NCBI GenBank assembly: GCA_900095095.1
Contig: FMBT01000389.1
Coordinates: 1 to 64,000, forward strand
DNA from: Fragilariopsis cylindrus CCMP1102
Lineage: Eukaryota > Bacillariophyta > Bacillariophyceae > Bacillariales > Bacillariaceae
Direction of reading: 5' to 3'
Length of the DNA stretch: 64,000 bases
Shown: positions 50,214 through 61,822 of the stretch, piece by piece
Layout: every line of letters starts with the position of its first letter
Numbering within the stretch: position 1 is the stretch's first letter
Notes under the pieces: model-generated
Told to the model about the DNA's origin: nothing
Seen by the model: the letters and a program-made list of their open reading frames with translations, nothing else
The model's database searches: none
Program-made: the position numbers and the translations under genes

Positions 50214-52433
50214 TTAGTTTTTTGTTTCAGGTTTATAGCGATAATTCGTGGACGTACCACCAACGCCGGGGTTCATCACGTTCATCGGGTCCATCTTCTG
50301 CCAACGTTTCTGAGTATCCTTCGGGGCGTGATACTCAGTTCCATGGCCATGTTCGGCAGGAAGTCTACCATTACAAACTTCGTCAACAACATGCTTTAGT
50401 TCCATCTTTGCTTCATGAGTATCTACGCCCTCCTCGTATGCAAGATCCTCATGAACGACGTTGCATCCAAAATGGCTATACCGCATTCTCTTTACGGGTT
50501 TCCTTGAAGCTGGTAATTCAGGTGCACATCCATCATTCTTCGGGAGTGCATAATCAACACTAAAGCCTTGGAGGCCCTCTCCTACACAAAATGTCTTAAA
50601 TGCAGCAGCTGCAACGAATCGAAAAGCAGTTACACCATTCTGTTCTGATGCAGTTTTACATTCATGAACGTCAACTTTGCCTTCATTCTCCTTGCAGAAA
50701 TTTGCAAATCGTTCTTCGAAACGATCCAAACTACCATTGTAGTCACCAACAACAGTTGCAATATGATGATCCCTAGCACGTCCCATTTCCATCATACGCT
50801 TCGAAAGGATGTGGGGTAAGATTGGATTAATGAAGAACATAAGCTTATCGGGTAACGTGGCAGCACCAGTAAAATCGAGTGCCTCAAAGCCAAGCTTATA
50901 ATCCCATAATTTATTAACAATTGGACTGTCAGAACCTAATAGTTTGATACACAGTCCCATTGCTCTACCCGCTCCATCGATAACATCAAAGGAGTCACGA
51001 TTCATGTACTCAATACTCATTGGTAGATCGGCTGGATTATCGAGGCAGACCTCTGTTTTAAACTTAATGGTTGTATCTAGATCTGAAAATGATAACCAGA
51101 AGGATTTGGCCCTGGGTGGAGCCTTGAACGTATTATGGACCGTAGCCAAGATAAGAACTTTTCCTTCCGAACGATTACACTCCAATCCTTTCGTATCAGC
51201 GTTGAACCGACTAACACTATTGTCAACGTTGCATAAATTTTCTTTGTACTTATGATCATGAGATGGATCTTTGCCGTATGTATTATTAGATTTCTTCATT
51301 ATACTTCTATTGTCTTGCTCGTACGGAATAGACTCAACGTATGAATCGAGTTTCGGAATAACACCGTCCAATCTCTTATGACTTGTAAATTCTCCCTCCT
51401 CCTCATCTAATCCTTCAATTCCTAACGTATTGACAACCTTCACAATATGTTTTCCGTATTTATCTACTTCAACCTTCAAATACAATGCTCTTTCCGTACA
51501 GGCTGGTCCCTTACGAATTTGTGTACCACCTGAACCGAACGCGACACCTATATAAATCAATGGTAGAATCAAAGTGAGTATGCGGTAGGGAAAGCAAATC
51601 TATTCCCCTCTTGACAAATTCAATATGAATAAAATGATAAACAGGTTGTTCATTTGAAATACTGACCACACGTTACTACTGTACTTACCAGCCGCAGTTG
51701 TTGGATTCAAAAAGGTTGATCCTAATATAGAATGTGATTCACGATCGGGAAAGTTATCCTGAACAAAATGTTTCAATGATGCTAATCCAGCGCCTGCTAA
51801 GCAAACAACTTTTTCTCCATCATCGATTGGAAAAATTGTATCAAAATTCTTCATAGATATAATAACAGTTGATCGGCCATCGGATTGTAAACGTGGAACA
51901 GATCCACCCGTTAATCCTGTATTCGATCCTTGTACTAATACAGCACAGTTCGCATCGGCTGCCTCCTGAACGATTTCTTGAATCTGTTTAAGTTTCGTTG
52001 GTCGGACGATAGCTAATGCTGTACCATGGCCTAATCTTGCGCCCTTTAAATAAGCTGCGGTTGCTGTATTTTGTTCTCGTCCATCTAATAGATTTGTTCT
52101 TCCAACAATTCTTTTTAATATCTTAATGAGTTTTTCCTGTTCAGCAGTCAATCCTGGTGTATCACAATCTGCCGTTGTCGTTGTTGCTGCTGATACGTGA
52201 TCTCCACAGCATGCTAAAGGATATCCTTTTGGTAATGTTTTCAGTCGTTCTTCTTCTTCCGGCGTTCGAAATGATTGACGTCCAGCAACAAATCCAACCG
52301 TCAATGAAAGTAGGGAAATAGGTATGACGTATCGCGAGGAAGAAGAATTCGATGATGCGGATAATGATGACGAAAGTCTCCGACCGAATGTCAATGCTGT
52401 TTGGGATTTATTTCCCAGTAATGAACGCAACAT
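50214..52433 (-). CDS. dld: Quinone-linked D-lactate dehydrogenase, bacterial Dld type (two exons)
   Basis: Exons 52433-51689 and 51547-50214, 692 residues. The 141-bp intron (GTAAGT donor, ATATAG acceptor) joins NPTTAA-GVAFGSGGTQIRKGPA, restoring the FAD-binding continuity. A mitochondrial-type leader (MLRSLLGN ... FGRRLSSSLS) and a possible membrane segment (VIPISLLSLTVGFVAG) come first. The FAD-binding part has LKRIVGRTNLLDG, LAIVRPTKLKQIQEIV and LVQGSNTGLTGGSVP. The C-terminal part matches the Dld membrane-binding/cap domain (MSIEYMNRDSFDVI, AATLPDKLMFFINP, MRYSHFGCNVVHED, HGHGTEYHAP). It oxidises D-lactate to pyruvate and passes electrons to quinone. It is longer than the E. coli enzyme (571) mainly through the leader and a polar insertion near residues 275-365. 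The bacterial-type architecture suggests old acquisition from bacteria. Confidence 0.9.
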
Positions 52434-53809
52434 TTTTTGGAAATTTTGTTCTCAAAATAAAGATTCTTCTTCTATGGTTCTATGGAAGTATGATGATACA
52501 GTTTTGAAGCGATACTACACTTAGATACTGTAGAGAGCTACCAGAATGCTAGCAAAAAGAGTGAGTCCGTCCACACCGCCCAAACAAAAAGTATATTTCA
52601 AAAAATTATACATTCTTCGAACATCATTCAAGATTGAAATTATAGCGGCGGTAGGCAATAAATTTTAAAAACAAATTATGTGTGGAAATGCGAAGGTATC
52701 AAACAGAAAAGTTAAGGGAAGATATACGTTAGTCAGTCGAGTGAGTCGAGTCCTATGCGTCCGTGCCCGGGACTGTTTTTACAGGCTCTTATTTTATACG
52801 GTAGTAATAGGGTAGTAACAACTAACTTTAGTAGTATTGCCAGATCTATGCTACATTAGTTTAGTGTAAATCCCTAGGGTAGGGAATGATTTTAAAATTG
52901 GAGATGCTCAATGTCAGTGAATAGGAAAATAACGAATTATTTCTACCCTCAGATGAGTTGGTATCTTCCATTCTTATTCCTGATTACTAAGGCTTTGTGG
53001 CTTTAGCAGTCAGTAGAAGGCAAAAATCCAAGAGGATCACTTTATTCCAAGCAAGTGGAGAATACATATATGTACAATGAATGATGGACTGTATTTTTAG
53101 TGAGTTTAATGCATATTTATCTTTTCAGCACACATAATAACTCCACATAAACTAACACACAGTTCTTACATCAACATCAACATCAACATCAACATCAACA
53201 ACAATAAAATAACCAACACTATCAAATCTTCCTTCTGCTCGGTGCTTTCATCAGAGCTGATTGCAAATTGGCTTTAGAGGCATGTTGATGGAATGCTCGT
53301 GGAGAAGGAGTTGGCTGAAGATATGGAGGCCAATATTGAAAAATATTATTGGACTGGAAAAGGAAGATCAATCCAGGTATATGGGGGAAGTTGTATCACT
53401 CCGTTCCTTTATTTGCACTTTGATGAGATTATGATATGCATAATATCGGAGCAAGTATCGAACACAAGGCAATGTTTAGCTATTCAGATGCTGAAGCTAT
53501 GTAAAATGCTTGGAAAGCGCTCCAAAATATGAAGTATTATAAAAGCCTAATTGAAAACTATTTTACTCTTTACTTTCATTCAAGAATGATTGGACTTGGA
53601 CAAGCAAAGTGGCTTTAGCAAATTTCAGCCTTGACCAATCTGGTTCCATTCGTATTTCACTCTAATGAAAATACAACATAGTATACATATATGCGGTGTG
53701 ACGAAAACAACAATAATTTAAATTGCTACATGATCTAAACTTTTCCCCCGGAAGATTTATACCATTTAACTTTCTGATAGCTAGTATTGCTACGCCCTAG
53801 CCCTCGCAT
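52434..53809. other. Intergenic region, no supported gene
   Basis: 1.4 kb between two minus-strand genes. Contains an (ATCAAC)n run at about 53164-53200 and two copies of GGCTTTAGC-type sequence (52997 and 53610). A plus frame at 53293-53532 (79 codons, starting MLVEKELAEDMEANIEKYYW) is protein-like at its beginning but matches nothing I know. The part near 52433 is the promoter of the dehydrogenase gene. Confidence 0.45.
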
Positions 53810-54973
53810 TCATTTTATCGCAATTACTTCCCAAAGAATCCAACCAATTTTCAACTGTACCATGACGGTCACAACTTTCAGAACCATTTGAGTATTATGA
53901 AAGGACTTGATCTTTCCCCAGAAGTTCTGTTGTGCGACCGCAAACTGGATCTGCGTTTTTGGTTGCATACCAATCGATTGTTGTTTATTGATACCCTTCG
54001 AGCTATTATTAGCGGTATTGTTGACGCTGGAGGTCAAATCTTCAATGAATATAATCAACGACTTTCGTAATTTGAACAACGACACCGCGAATGGAATGGA
54101 TACCGTAATAATGTGCAAAAGTGCCTTGATGGCTTCCTTCCTTGGTTTTGTAAACGCGGTGACGGGAATCATAATCGATTGAAGTGTGAATGCTACGACA
54201 CTAAGCAACATTGCACGAACCGTAGTTCGTCCAAGATGGGCAACCTGTTGTATGGAAACTTCACTATCCAAAGTAACCTTATTTGTAGAGTCTTCAACAT
54301 CAATATCTATTATGAGATGTTGTGTCTCTATAGCGGAAAGTCGCATCGTAACTAGAACTATCACACCAGATAATACATTTAGTGCCATATATGGTGAATT
54401 ATATACAGAGATTACTTCTGCCCATGTCAATAGCGTGATTATAAAAGCGAGACGTCGCCATATCCCAGTCATACTGATCATTATTTTTCCAAACAATGTA
54501 TATAGACCAGCTACCGTTTCGGGCTTTACCGCGTACAATTTGGATACTCGCCACATATCAAAGGCCAAGCCCACCTTCCACAAGGTTGTCAAAGGTAACA
54601 ACCATTTACCAGTCGCAAAGTCGGAAAATATTTCCGATCCGTCGACTACCAAATCGAGTAGGGAAGAAAGTGCAATGATTTTTGCACAATAGATCATAAT
54701 TCCATTCGCCTTTGCTCTTTCTTCCGCAGGAGAAGAAGAAGTTCCACTAACGTTACCGTCGCCGTCGCCACCACCCCGAGAAATAGAAGTAGACACAACA
54801 TCGGATGATAACTCCAATAGATGGTGGCGCTTGACCAAAGTGGAACGAGAATCCAAAGAAGGAATAGCAGCATTCGAAGTGGGCAGTAAAAATCCGTTTG
54901 CCGAAACGGCGACAGATGAAGCTATCAATAGCGTTATAAACCAGAATGCATGTATCATGGTCATACTTTTCAT
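53810..54973 (-). CDS. Multi-pass membrane protein with signal peptide, unknown
   Basis: 387 residues, one exon. The N-terminus is a signal peptide (MIHAFWFITLLIASSVAVSA) followed by NGFLLPTS, loosely like a plastid leader but without the Phe directly after the cleavage site. A Ser/Gly-rich linker leads to about seven hydrophobic segments, including MIYCAKIIALSSLLDLVV, WRRLAFIITLLTWAEVI, YMALNVLSGVIVLVTM, AMLLSVVAFTLQSIMIPVTA and ALLHIITVSIPFAVSL. A conserved-looking SAIETQHLIIDID segment lies between them. No family recognised; location in plastid or endomembranes inferred from the leader. Several overlapping plus-strand frames are shadows. Confidence 0.65.
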   Translation of the reverse strand: MKSMTMIHAFWFITLLIASSVAVSANGFLLPTSNAAIPSLDSRSTLVKRHHLLELSSDVVSTSISRGGGDGDGNVSGTSSSPAEERAKANGIMIYCAKIIALSSLLDLVVDGSEIFSDFATGKWLLPLTTLWKVGLAFDMWRVSKLYAVKPETVAGLYTLFGKIMISMTGIWRRLAFIITLLTWAEVISVYNSPYMALNVLSGVIVLVTMRLSAIETQHLIIDIDVEDSTNKVTLDSEVSIQQVAHLGRTTVRAMLLSVVAFTLQSIMIPVTAFTKPRKEAIKALLHIITVSIPFAVSLFKLRKSLIIFIEDLTSSVNNTANNSSKGINKQQSIGMQPKTQIQFAVAQQNFWGKIKSFHNTQMVLKVVTVMVQLKIGWILWEVIAIK

Positions 54974-55574
54974 TCTGTCCTGGTATCAAGTAATATGATT
55001 ATAGAGACTTGATTAAGAGACTATGTTCAATGTACAGAGACTGTCCAAAATATTTCTGGATGATGTGCGAGATCGTAAAAGCTTGATGTGTCTAGCGATA
55101 AAATGAAAAAGCGAAGCTTCGATTGTAAATATGACCCCTCTCTCTTTCTCTCTCTCAGACAAACAAATTTCGGACTCACGTGGTATTGTTAATATCTGGT
55201 TCTTGTTCCACTTGTGTCGAGAATTGATGATTCTTGGTTTCTTTTTGTTGTTTGTTGTTGTATCTTTTCATAATATCTTCAATCTTACGGTACATATCTT
55301 TTACATTAACTTCGTTTGAACATCGCATCGTCAATCGTTTTCGCCCTCGGGTACAGAAATAGTGTCTTTAGCAAAAACAAAATAGTTAGGTTGACGGACG
55401 GAAGAATGAGTTCTTGGATGTTCGAATGATGAAGATTTTCATTTTAACGAAATAAACCTTCATGCTGAATACATGCAGTAGATCAATCACAATAAGAATA
55501 AAGAGAAAGCACACAGCAACACACACCACTCACCATCAAATCCAGAAGAAGGATATACACCGAAGAAAAAAACG
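54974..55574. other. Divergent promoter region
   Basis: 601-bp head-to-head spacer with a CT-rich patch near 55137-55160. The small frame at 55131-55319 is unsupported. The last 100 bp (CACACAGCAACACACACCACTCACC) are likely leader of the DUF1244 gene. Confidence 0.5.
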
Positions 55575-56414
55575 ATGACGTCTTCCAGCGGCAATAGTAG
55601 TAGTAGTAGTAGTAGTAGTAACTATGTTGAAGATCATTTACCACCTGCAATCATTAAAAAGTTAGAATCGGGCGCATTCCAAAGTCTTTGTACACATCTA
55701 CAAGAAAGAAGTGATCAAGTTCCAAATTTAGATCTCATGACAGTATCAGGATTTTGTCGGAATTGTCTTGCAAAAGTAAGTAAAAGGTCTGTGTACTTTA
55801 TTTGGTTTTTATTGTGAACGCGGAAGAATATACGCCACACTTTTTTTTTCTGCCGTTTTTACTTCATTTTTCTCATTCCATAAAATCGTCAAAAATAAAT
55901 ACTTGTTCGTGTTGTACTTTTTTTTGTCGCATTACTTAAAAAGTGGCTTGTGGTAGAAGCTCGGAAATTATCCGATAGTATCCAGGAAAAATCAGCCGGA
56001 AATAAGAATGCTGACGATAATACTGAGCATAATGAAATTGTACAATCATTAGATGCAATGGGATACGATGAGGCTGCACAGTATGTGTATGGGATGATGT
56101 ATCCTGAATGGAAGAAACGGCATGCACAAAAAGCATCTGACGAAAAAATGGAGCAATTTAATAATAGTAAATCATTATGGGCAACACATGATAAGCAACT
56201 TCTAACAAAACGAGGCGAAACACCACCAACACCACCACCCGTTAATACTACGAATAGTAGTACTATTTGTAAAGCACCGACGACGATGAAGGCGGCAACT
56301 GCAACGACATCATCACTGTTATCCAATGTTTGTTGTGAGGATGTTGATAATAATAACAGCAATAGCCCTCATCGGCAGAACAACAACAACAACAACAACA
56401 ACAATCATCAATGA
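55575..56414 (+). CDS. DUF1244-family protein (two exons)
   Basis: Exons 55575-55775 and 55944-56414, 223 residues; the 168-bp intron has a GTAAGT donor and AAAAAG acceptor and the join FCRNCLAK-WLVVEAR is in phase 0. After a Ser run from (AGT)n, the DUF1244 signature is clear: LPPAIIKKLESGAFQSLCTHL, QVPNLDLMTVSGFCRNCLAKW, and near residue 110 EAAQYVYGMMYPEWKKRH. The family is common in proteobacteria and algae with no firm biochemical role; the FCRNC pair of Cys is the conserved mark. The tail from about residue 150 is low complexity (Pro, Thr, Asn run). The TGA stop overlaps the first ATG of the MogA-like frame (ATGA). Confidence 0.85.
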
Positions 56415-57100
56415 TGCAACTAAATAATAACGCCAATGCTCCATCATCATTTGTTCCTCCCATACCACCCAAAATTTCATTTTCCTTGGGTGTATTAACT
56501 GTCAGTGATCGAGCATTTTCTGGTAACTATGATACTGGAGATCTGTCAGGACCTGCAGTCATAGAGACGATACAATCGATTCTGAACAATTACAACAGCA
56601 ACAATGACAACGACAACACTCCCGGTACTACGAGTCCATCAACAACATTAAAGATGAAAATAATTGAAACTGCTATCGTTCAAGATGAGATTAAAATGAT
56701 TCAGGATAAGCTGATTAGCTGGTCGTCATCATCATCAAAAGCAGGAGGAGAAGGAGAAGGAGGAGGAGGAGACAATAGTAATGATGATGATGATGATGCT
56801 ATAGATTTAATTGTAACGACGGGTGGGACAGGATTTTCTCCCCGTGATGTTACACCTGAAGCAACAACAGAAATATTAGAACGTAAATGTGATGGGTTAA
56901 TGTCATTTTGTACATTACAATGTGTTTCATCACAAATACAACCATTAGCATCATTATCTCGTGGAACAGCTGGTGTTCGAGGTAGAACATTAATTGTTAA
57001 TCTGCCAGGAAATCCTTATGCAATAAAAGAAATCCTTCCAATCCTATTACCATTATCATTACATGCTGTTGCGGATATGAAAAAAATTGAAACAATATAA
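56411..57100 (+). CDS. MogA/Cnx1G-type molybdopterin adenylyltransferase
   Basis: 229 residues. The MoCF-biosynthesis fold is clear: FSLGVLTVSDRAFSGNYDTGDLSGP, KIIETAIVQDEIKMIQDKL, LIVTTGGTGFSPRDVTPEAT with the TTGGTG substrate loop, then GTAGVRGRTLIVNLPGNP near the C-terminus. It adenylylates molybdopterin before molybdenum insertion, serving nitrate reductase and other Mo enzymes. Asn, Ser and Asp runs interrupt the loops. Its frame is open upstream to about 56362 and would read through a Gln run (the CAA phase of the repeat that gives Asn in the neighbour), so the start at 56411 is not certain. It overlaps the DUF1244 stop by four bases in a different frame; a shared transcript, a fusion, or an assembly slip in the repeat are all possible. 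Confidence 0.87.
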   Translation: MMQLNNNANAPSSFVPPIPPKISFSLGVLTVSDRAFSGNYDTGDLSGPAVIETIQSILNNYNSNNDNDNTPGTTSPSTTLKMKIIETAIVQDEIKMIQDKLISWSSSSSKAGGEGEGGGGDNSNDDDDDAIDLIVTTGGTGFSPRDVTPEATTEILERKCDGLMSFCTLQCVSSQIQPLASLSRGTAGVRGRTLIVNLPGNPYAIKEILPILLPLSLHAVADMKKIETI

Positions 57101-57456
57101 TAGGAGAAGGATATATGACGATGGATGACGACAACCAAATAATGATGAAATAATATCGACGACAATAACACCAACAAAATAGATGATAGGATCGAATAGA
57201 ATCGGATCGGTTGACGAGCCGTGATTGTGAGCTTGACAAGATGAGATCTAACCTATCCTTTAACCTTTTTAACTTCTAACTTATGCATGGAATTTTCTTA
57301 AATACAATCATGCGGACTCTATAATACTTTTATTTCAGTAACGAACAATGAGTGTGTGTGTGTGCGTGTATGGTACCGATCTAAATTATTTTCTAAAGTG
57401 AAGTAAATGTGATGTAGCTTCACACTTAAAGATGTTTTTTTGAGCTACAGTACAAG
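57101..57456. other. Converging intergenic region
   Basis: 356 bp between the MogA-like and WDR24 3' ends. GATCG/GAATC short repeats near 57188-57210 and a (TG)n tract at 57351-57364. No gene seen. Confidence 0.5.
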
Positions 57457-60400
57457 CTAGTTAGTTATAAGTTGACATTGATCTGCAGCCGAAGCAGCCA
57501 TACTCGTTGTACGTGGGAAAGCAGTTGCCATTTGCGAAAATAAATTACAGTTGTGACCACACCCAGTCGGGCAAACAGTCCTAATCGCTTTGCCATCGGG
57601 TCCTCCAAACCATTGGATTGCGTGTGACATGTGTCCACCATGACCACATCCAGGACACCAAACATACATACCCGTTACCGGTTCATGACAAATAAAGCAC
57701 ATACCGACACGACGTCGACATTTTTTACAAACTTTTCGAGCACTGGATGATGCAATCCCGCCAGTGTTATTGTAACCGTTATCAGATGAATCAGCCACTG
57801 GATCAATAGGTTTACCGCATCGTGGACACGATTCATGGATGCTAAAATAATAAAAATCAAATAGGCATTATCGTGAGTGAGTAACAAATCTTCAAAAACA
57901 TTCGACTACCATCAAAGTCATTATTTTTCAAGTTGCACATGGAACTTACGTTGTAGATTGTTGGCTTAAGGCCGCAACGGCTTGGTCTTTGCAATTTTTG
58001 ATTAGGAAAGCAGCGGCCGAGAATAGACACATCTGATTTAAGAGGTCAATATACGACAAATACCATTCTCTGACCAATTTCACGCTAAGACTGGGAATGA
58101 GTGTTTGTTCTCCCCCGGAATCGATAACTTGAAGGACCTCGCATAATGCGACGATTGTTTGCACATCTCCAGCCTCAGCTCTTTCCAATAGCAGTGACTT
58201 AATGGTGGGAAATATAACAAATTGAAAGGCATTTGTAGGTCCGGTTGGTGTCTTAGAAGGAAGCCCTTCCAGACCAGAACCACGAAGTAGACTAGAAATA
58301 GTTTTCCACATACGTGCAAGAGATCCACATTTCAACTCTTCAGCGACCTTACTATTATACAGGCATAAATCAACACGAGTCGGACACTCCGCATCTGGGT
58401 ACATTTTGTACGAATCAGCAAATCGAGACAAATGAACTACTTCGGGGGCCACACAAAGCGCATTTTCGTCATTAACTATAGGCATCCCATCTGCATCCAA
58501 GCTTCCTTGATCGACGACAGAAAATACTAGTTGAGGCACTAAACTGGGAAAAAGTTTCCTACCACCTTGTGCTTTCTTATCCGTATCGGAAATGGAATTT
58601 TGGAGGTCGTCTTCACGAAATACTCCAGGAGCTTGAGCTGTGTATTTGTCTTGTCTCAAGGCTGTCAGCATAAAGTCATCCTCGACACGGTTTGGTACAT
58701 CCTGATACAAACTGAAACATTGCAATGAGCCGTAACCAGCTTGGAATGGAGACAAGTTTGCCATAGCGAAAACAGATGATGGGACACTACGGATCCGGCG
58801 TTCTCCTCTCGCAAAGCTTTGCATAATGCATTGACCGTCCCGTCCTACGCTTAAGACATTCTGCCAAATATAAGATACAGAAGACGATTCACCAGCTAGC
58901 TCGTCGTCTTTTTGAGTTCTTTCTCTCGTATCCAAAGAAGAGTCGTCCATGGTGGTTGGTGATTCTGTTCTCTTCCTATATCTAGAACCCGAGGAAACGT
59001 CGGTTGATGCACGTCTAGCTGCGGGATAAAATTGTTTTATTTCAATTTGGAATTTGGGTATCGTTTTAGGTGTCTTGAGCCAAACAAAGTCTGCAATCGC
59101 GCCATCTTCGTGTCCTTCCACTATACTCAGAGACATATATGGCCTATTATATGACCATAGACTCAACGCCCCCGAGCCTCCGGCACTGGTAAGTCTAGCA
59201 GTTGCCACAGCCAACATGGAATCGTGTCGATCCGCCATAAATTCTTGCTTTGGATCGTCTCCGTTGAGGCTAGTACTGTTGTTGTTGATGGAATCGGATG
59301 ACGAAGGTACAAAATCGTTGGATGGTGGTCTCCAAAGAACTTGAGTAACCGATGCAGATACAGACAAAACGTGTTTTGAAAACCTAGAGTTCGTGGACTT
59401 GGTATGTCTCCCCCCCATCGACCAACCTGATGCGGTACTACCACTACGTATAGTAATGTCCTTATTGGAAGGCCCGGCAGCCGAAGTACTTGTACTCGAT
59501 ATCCCGAGGCTTGACGGCCTAGTTGTAAAGTAAGAACAAAAATAGTTAAGTATAGTAGATGAGATTAGACAAGGATCTGAATACGCACAATATGCACATA
59601 ATACATAACAACATTGAACACAATAGTGAATTTACTTACTGGGATTCGCTAGAGTTTGCGCTATCATTAGATACGTTCGACTTGGTACTAGTCCATGTGC
59701 TATTTGAATTCTCATGGTTGTTTTGGTAATGATGATGTATATTTCTATTGGTGTTGGTGTTAACGATGAATTTTAACGAAGACTCTAAATCCCATATCTT
59801 GACGCATCGATCGGCGGATCCACCAGTCGCCACGATGAACGGTCGTTGGGGATGAAAATCTAAAGAGGATGCATCCCCTGTATGTGCTGCAATTTTTACC
59901 AACGCTTTGATAGAAACATGCATGTTATATATCACAAGGTTTCCACTTGCCGTAACGACACCAAAAACATCAGGTATAAGTTTGTTCCATCGGATATCTC
60001 GAACGGCATCCCCCACTGAAAATGTAGCTTTACATCTCCAGGTATACTTATTTTCTTCCTCATCGTCGTCATCCGCCGCGGAATTTCCCCGGCCACTGTT
60101 CCTAGAACCGCTACCCACTACGCCACCAACCATCGAGAACCACGACTTTTGTTGCTGTTCTTGTTCTTGTTCTTGTAAATCTCTATCTTTTTGCTCGTCC
60201 GATTGCGAATGCTTAATAGCTCGTCGTTCCCATAGCTTAACAGTCGCATCTTGACTGGCTGTCAAAAGGAGTCCCGAACGGGTGGGATGCCATGCCAAAC
60301 CATTAACAGCCCGGGTGTGTTCACTCAGTATCCCCTCGGGTTGTTGTGTTCGTTGCTGCTTCGCGAGATGTGCGGCTGATGATGATGATTTCCCCTGACC

Positions 60401-61258
60401 AACACCAGCGATATTAAATCTATTACCACTTTTGTTTTTTGTGTTTGTAGCATTCGTTTTGCCGTAATCAGAAAAAAGCAACCGCTTTGCTCTCCAAACG
60501 ACTACAACTCCATTCGATCCAGCCGCTGCCACCAAACTCTCGTCTTCTGCCATTGTTTCGATATCATCATTGCTATTATTGTCGACATGGTCGTTATCTG
60601 TATTAGTTTCCTTCTCCCCCCGTTGATTTTGTTTTCGTCTTCTTCTTTGTTGTTGTTTCCCACCTTCCTCCATTTCAGTATTGATAATTGGGAGGGAATC
60701 GTCCATGCCAGTATCACCCATACCACTTGAATTCCGTTGTGAATGTTGGTGTTGTTGGAGATGGTTTGGCCGAGGTGGACAATAGTAATCATTACTCCAA
60801 GCTACTTTTGTTACTATAATATTTCCATACTGTTGATTCAAATTCATATTCGTCACACCGGCGGTAACAGCCGATGCCTGTTGTTGGAAGGCATCTCGAA
60901 CGTCGCCGTATCCCTGTTGTTGATTTCTCGTTTCGTTCGACCCTGGAGATGACGACGACGATGCTGCTGCTGTGAAATGATTAGCAATCTTCAAGGATTT
61001 GAGTAATCCCAGGCCGTTTGGACCCACAGAAACCAACTGAATAGTATCTTTTCCCGCTACTAAAGCGTGATGCCCCTTCGGAGAGAGTGTGAGAGATGAA
61101 TATGGATTAATAGGACGAGATCGATCGACCGGTAAAGACGCCACGATAGCAGTTTTGTTTTTTGTGTCAGGCGTCGTCATATTTTCATCTTGGCCCTTCG
61201 CCGTCATCGTCTTTTCATCTGGGCCTTCCTGGGGAGAGAAGGCTACAGTCCTCTTCAT
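57457..61258 (-). CDS. WDR24: WDR24 homologue, GATOR2 complex subunit (three exons)
   Basis: Exons 61258-59640, 59518-57950 and 57841-57457, 1,190 residues; introns of 121 and 108 bp have GTAAGT donors and CTAG/TTTTAG acceptors, and both joins keep frame (SES-Q-PSSLG; QSTT-IHESCPRCGK). The N-terminal half is a WD40 propeller: LTLSPKGHHALVAG, HTRAVNGLAWHPTRSGLLLT then ASQDATVKLWERRA, GDAVRDIRWN, and AHTGDASSLDFHPQRPF then ATGGSADRCVKIWDLE. The middle is alpha-helical. The C-terminus is a RING-like zinc module: CPRCGKP, CKKCRRRVGMCFICHEPV, WCPGCGHGGHMSH and CPTGCGHNC, as in WDR24. GATOR2 relays amino-acid sufficiency to TORC1 at the lysosome or vacuole. Acidic and Gln/Asn-rich insertions separate the blades. 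Confidence 0.88.
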
Positions 61259-61822
61259 GATGATGAATAAAGTAAGGAGTGAGCGCTATTACTCTGCAAA
61301 CATCGAACAAGAATTAATTAGGCTGATAGATCTTGCAACTGTAAGATGTTTAATGTACAAGTTCAAAAAGTACAAGTCATCAGTGAAAGATCTGGTGATT
61401 TTTGGCCGCCTTAAAAAGAATGAGGTTTGATAGGGGGAAGCGAGATTTTCTGAATATTGTTCGCTCGATTTTTTTCCCCTTGGCGGAGGAAACAATACAT
61501 CCAAATAGTTTTTTTTTTGCTGCTTGCAGGATTAACTAGCGCAAGATAGATCAAGATAGATCAAGTTTGAAGTTTTATTTTGGGAGTAAGTTGGAGGTGA
61601 ATTCTAGTTCTAGCTAGGAACATATAAATTATTAACCTAAGTGATAGAAAAAACATATTGAGCAAACTAATTTAGATATAAATTATATAAAAATAAAACT
61701 ATATAACCATTAAAGGCGTACAAACATATATTATTATTATGTAGTATGATGAATATTATTCTTATTCTTGTGTGTATTTTATTCTTTTTTCATCAACAAC
61801 GAATTAGGAATTTCTTTATCAT
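61259..61822. other. Intergenic region between WDR24 and lipocalin
   Basis: 564 bp. A TCAAGATAGA direct duplication at about 61543-61563. The plus frame at 61089-61430 overlaps the WDR24 start and is a shadow. The part next to 61258 is the WDR24 promoter; that next to 61822 the lipocalin 3' end. Confidence 0.5.

Noticed and set aside
53293-53532. 79-codon plus frame in the spacer before the unknown membrane protein
   Set aside because: Protein-like start but no recognisable family, no start context or continuation by plausible splicing.
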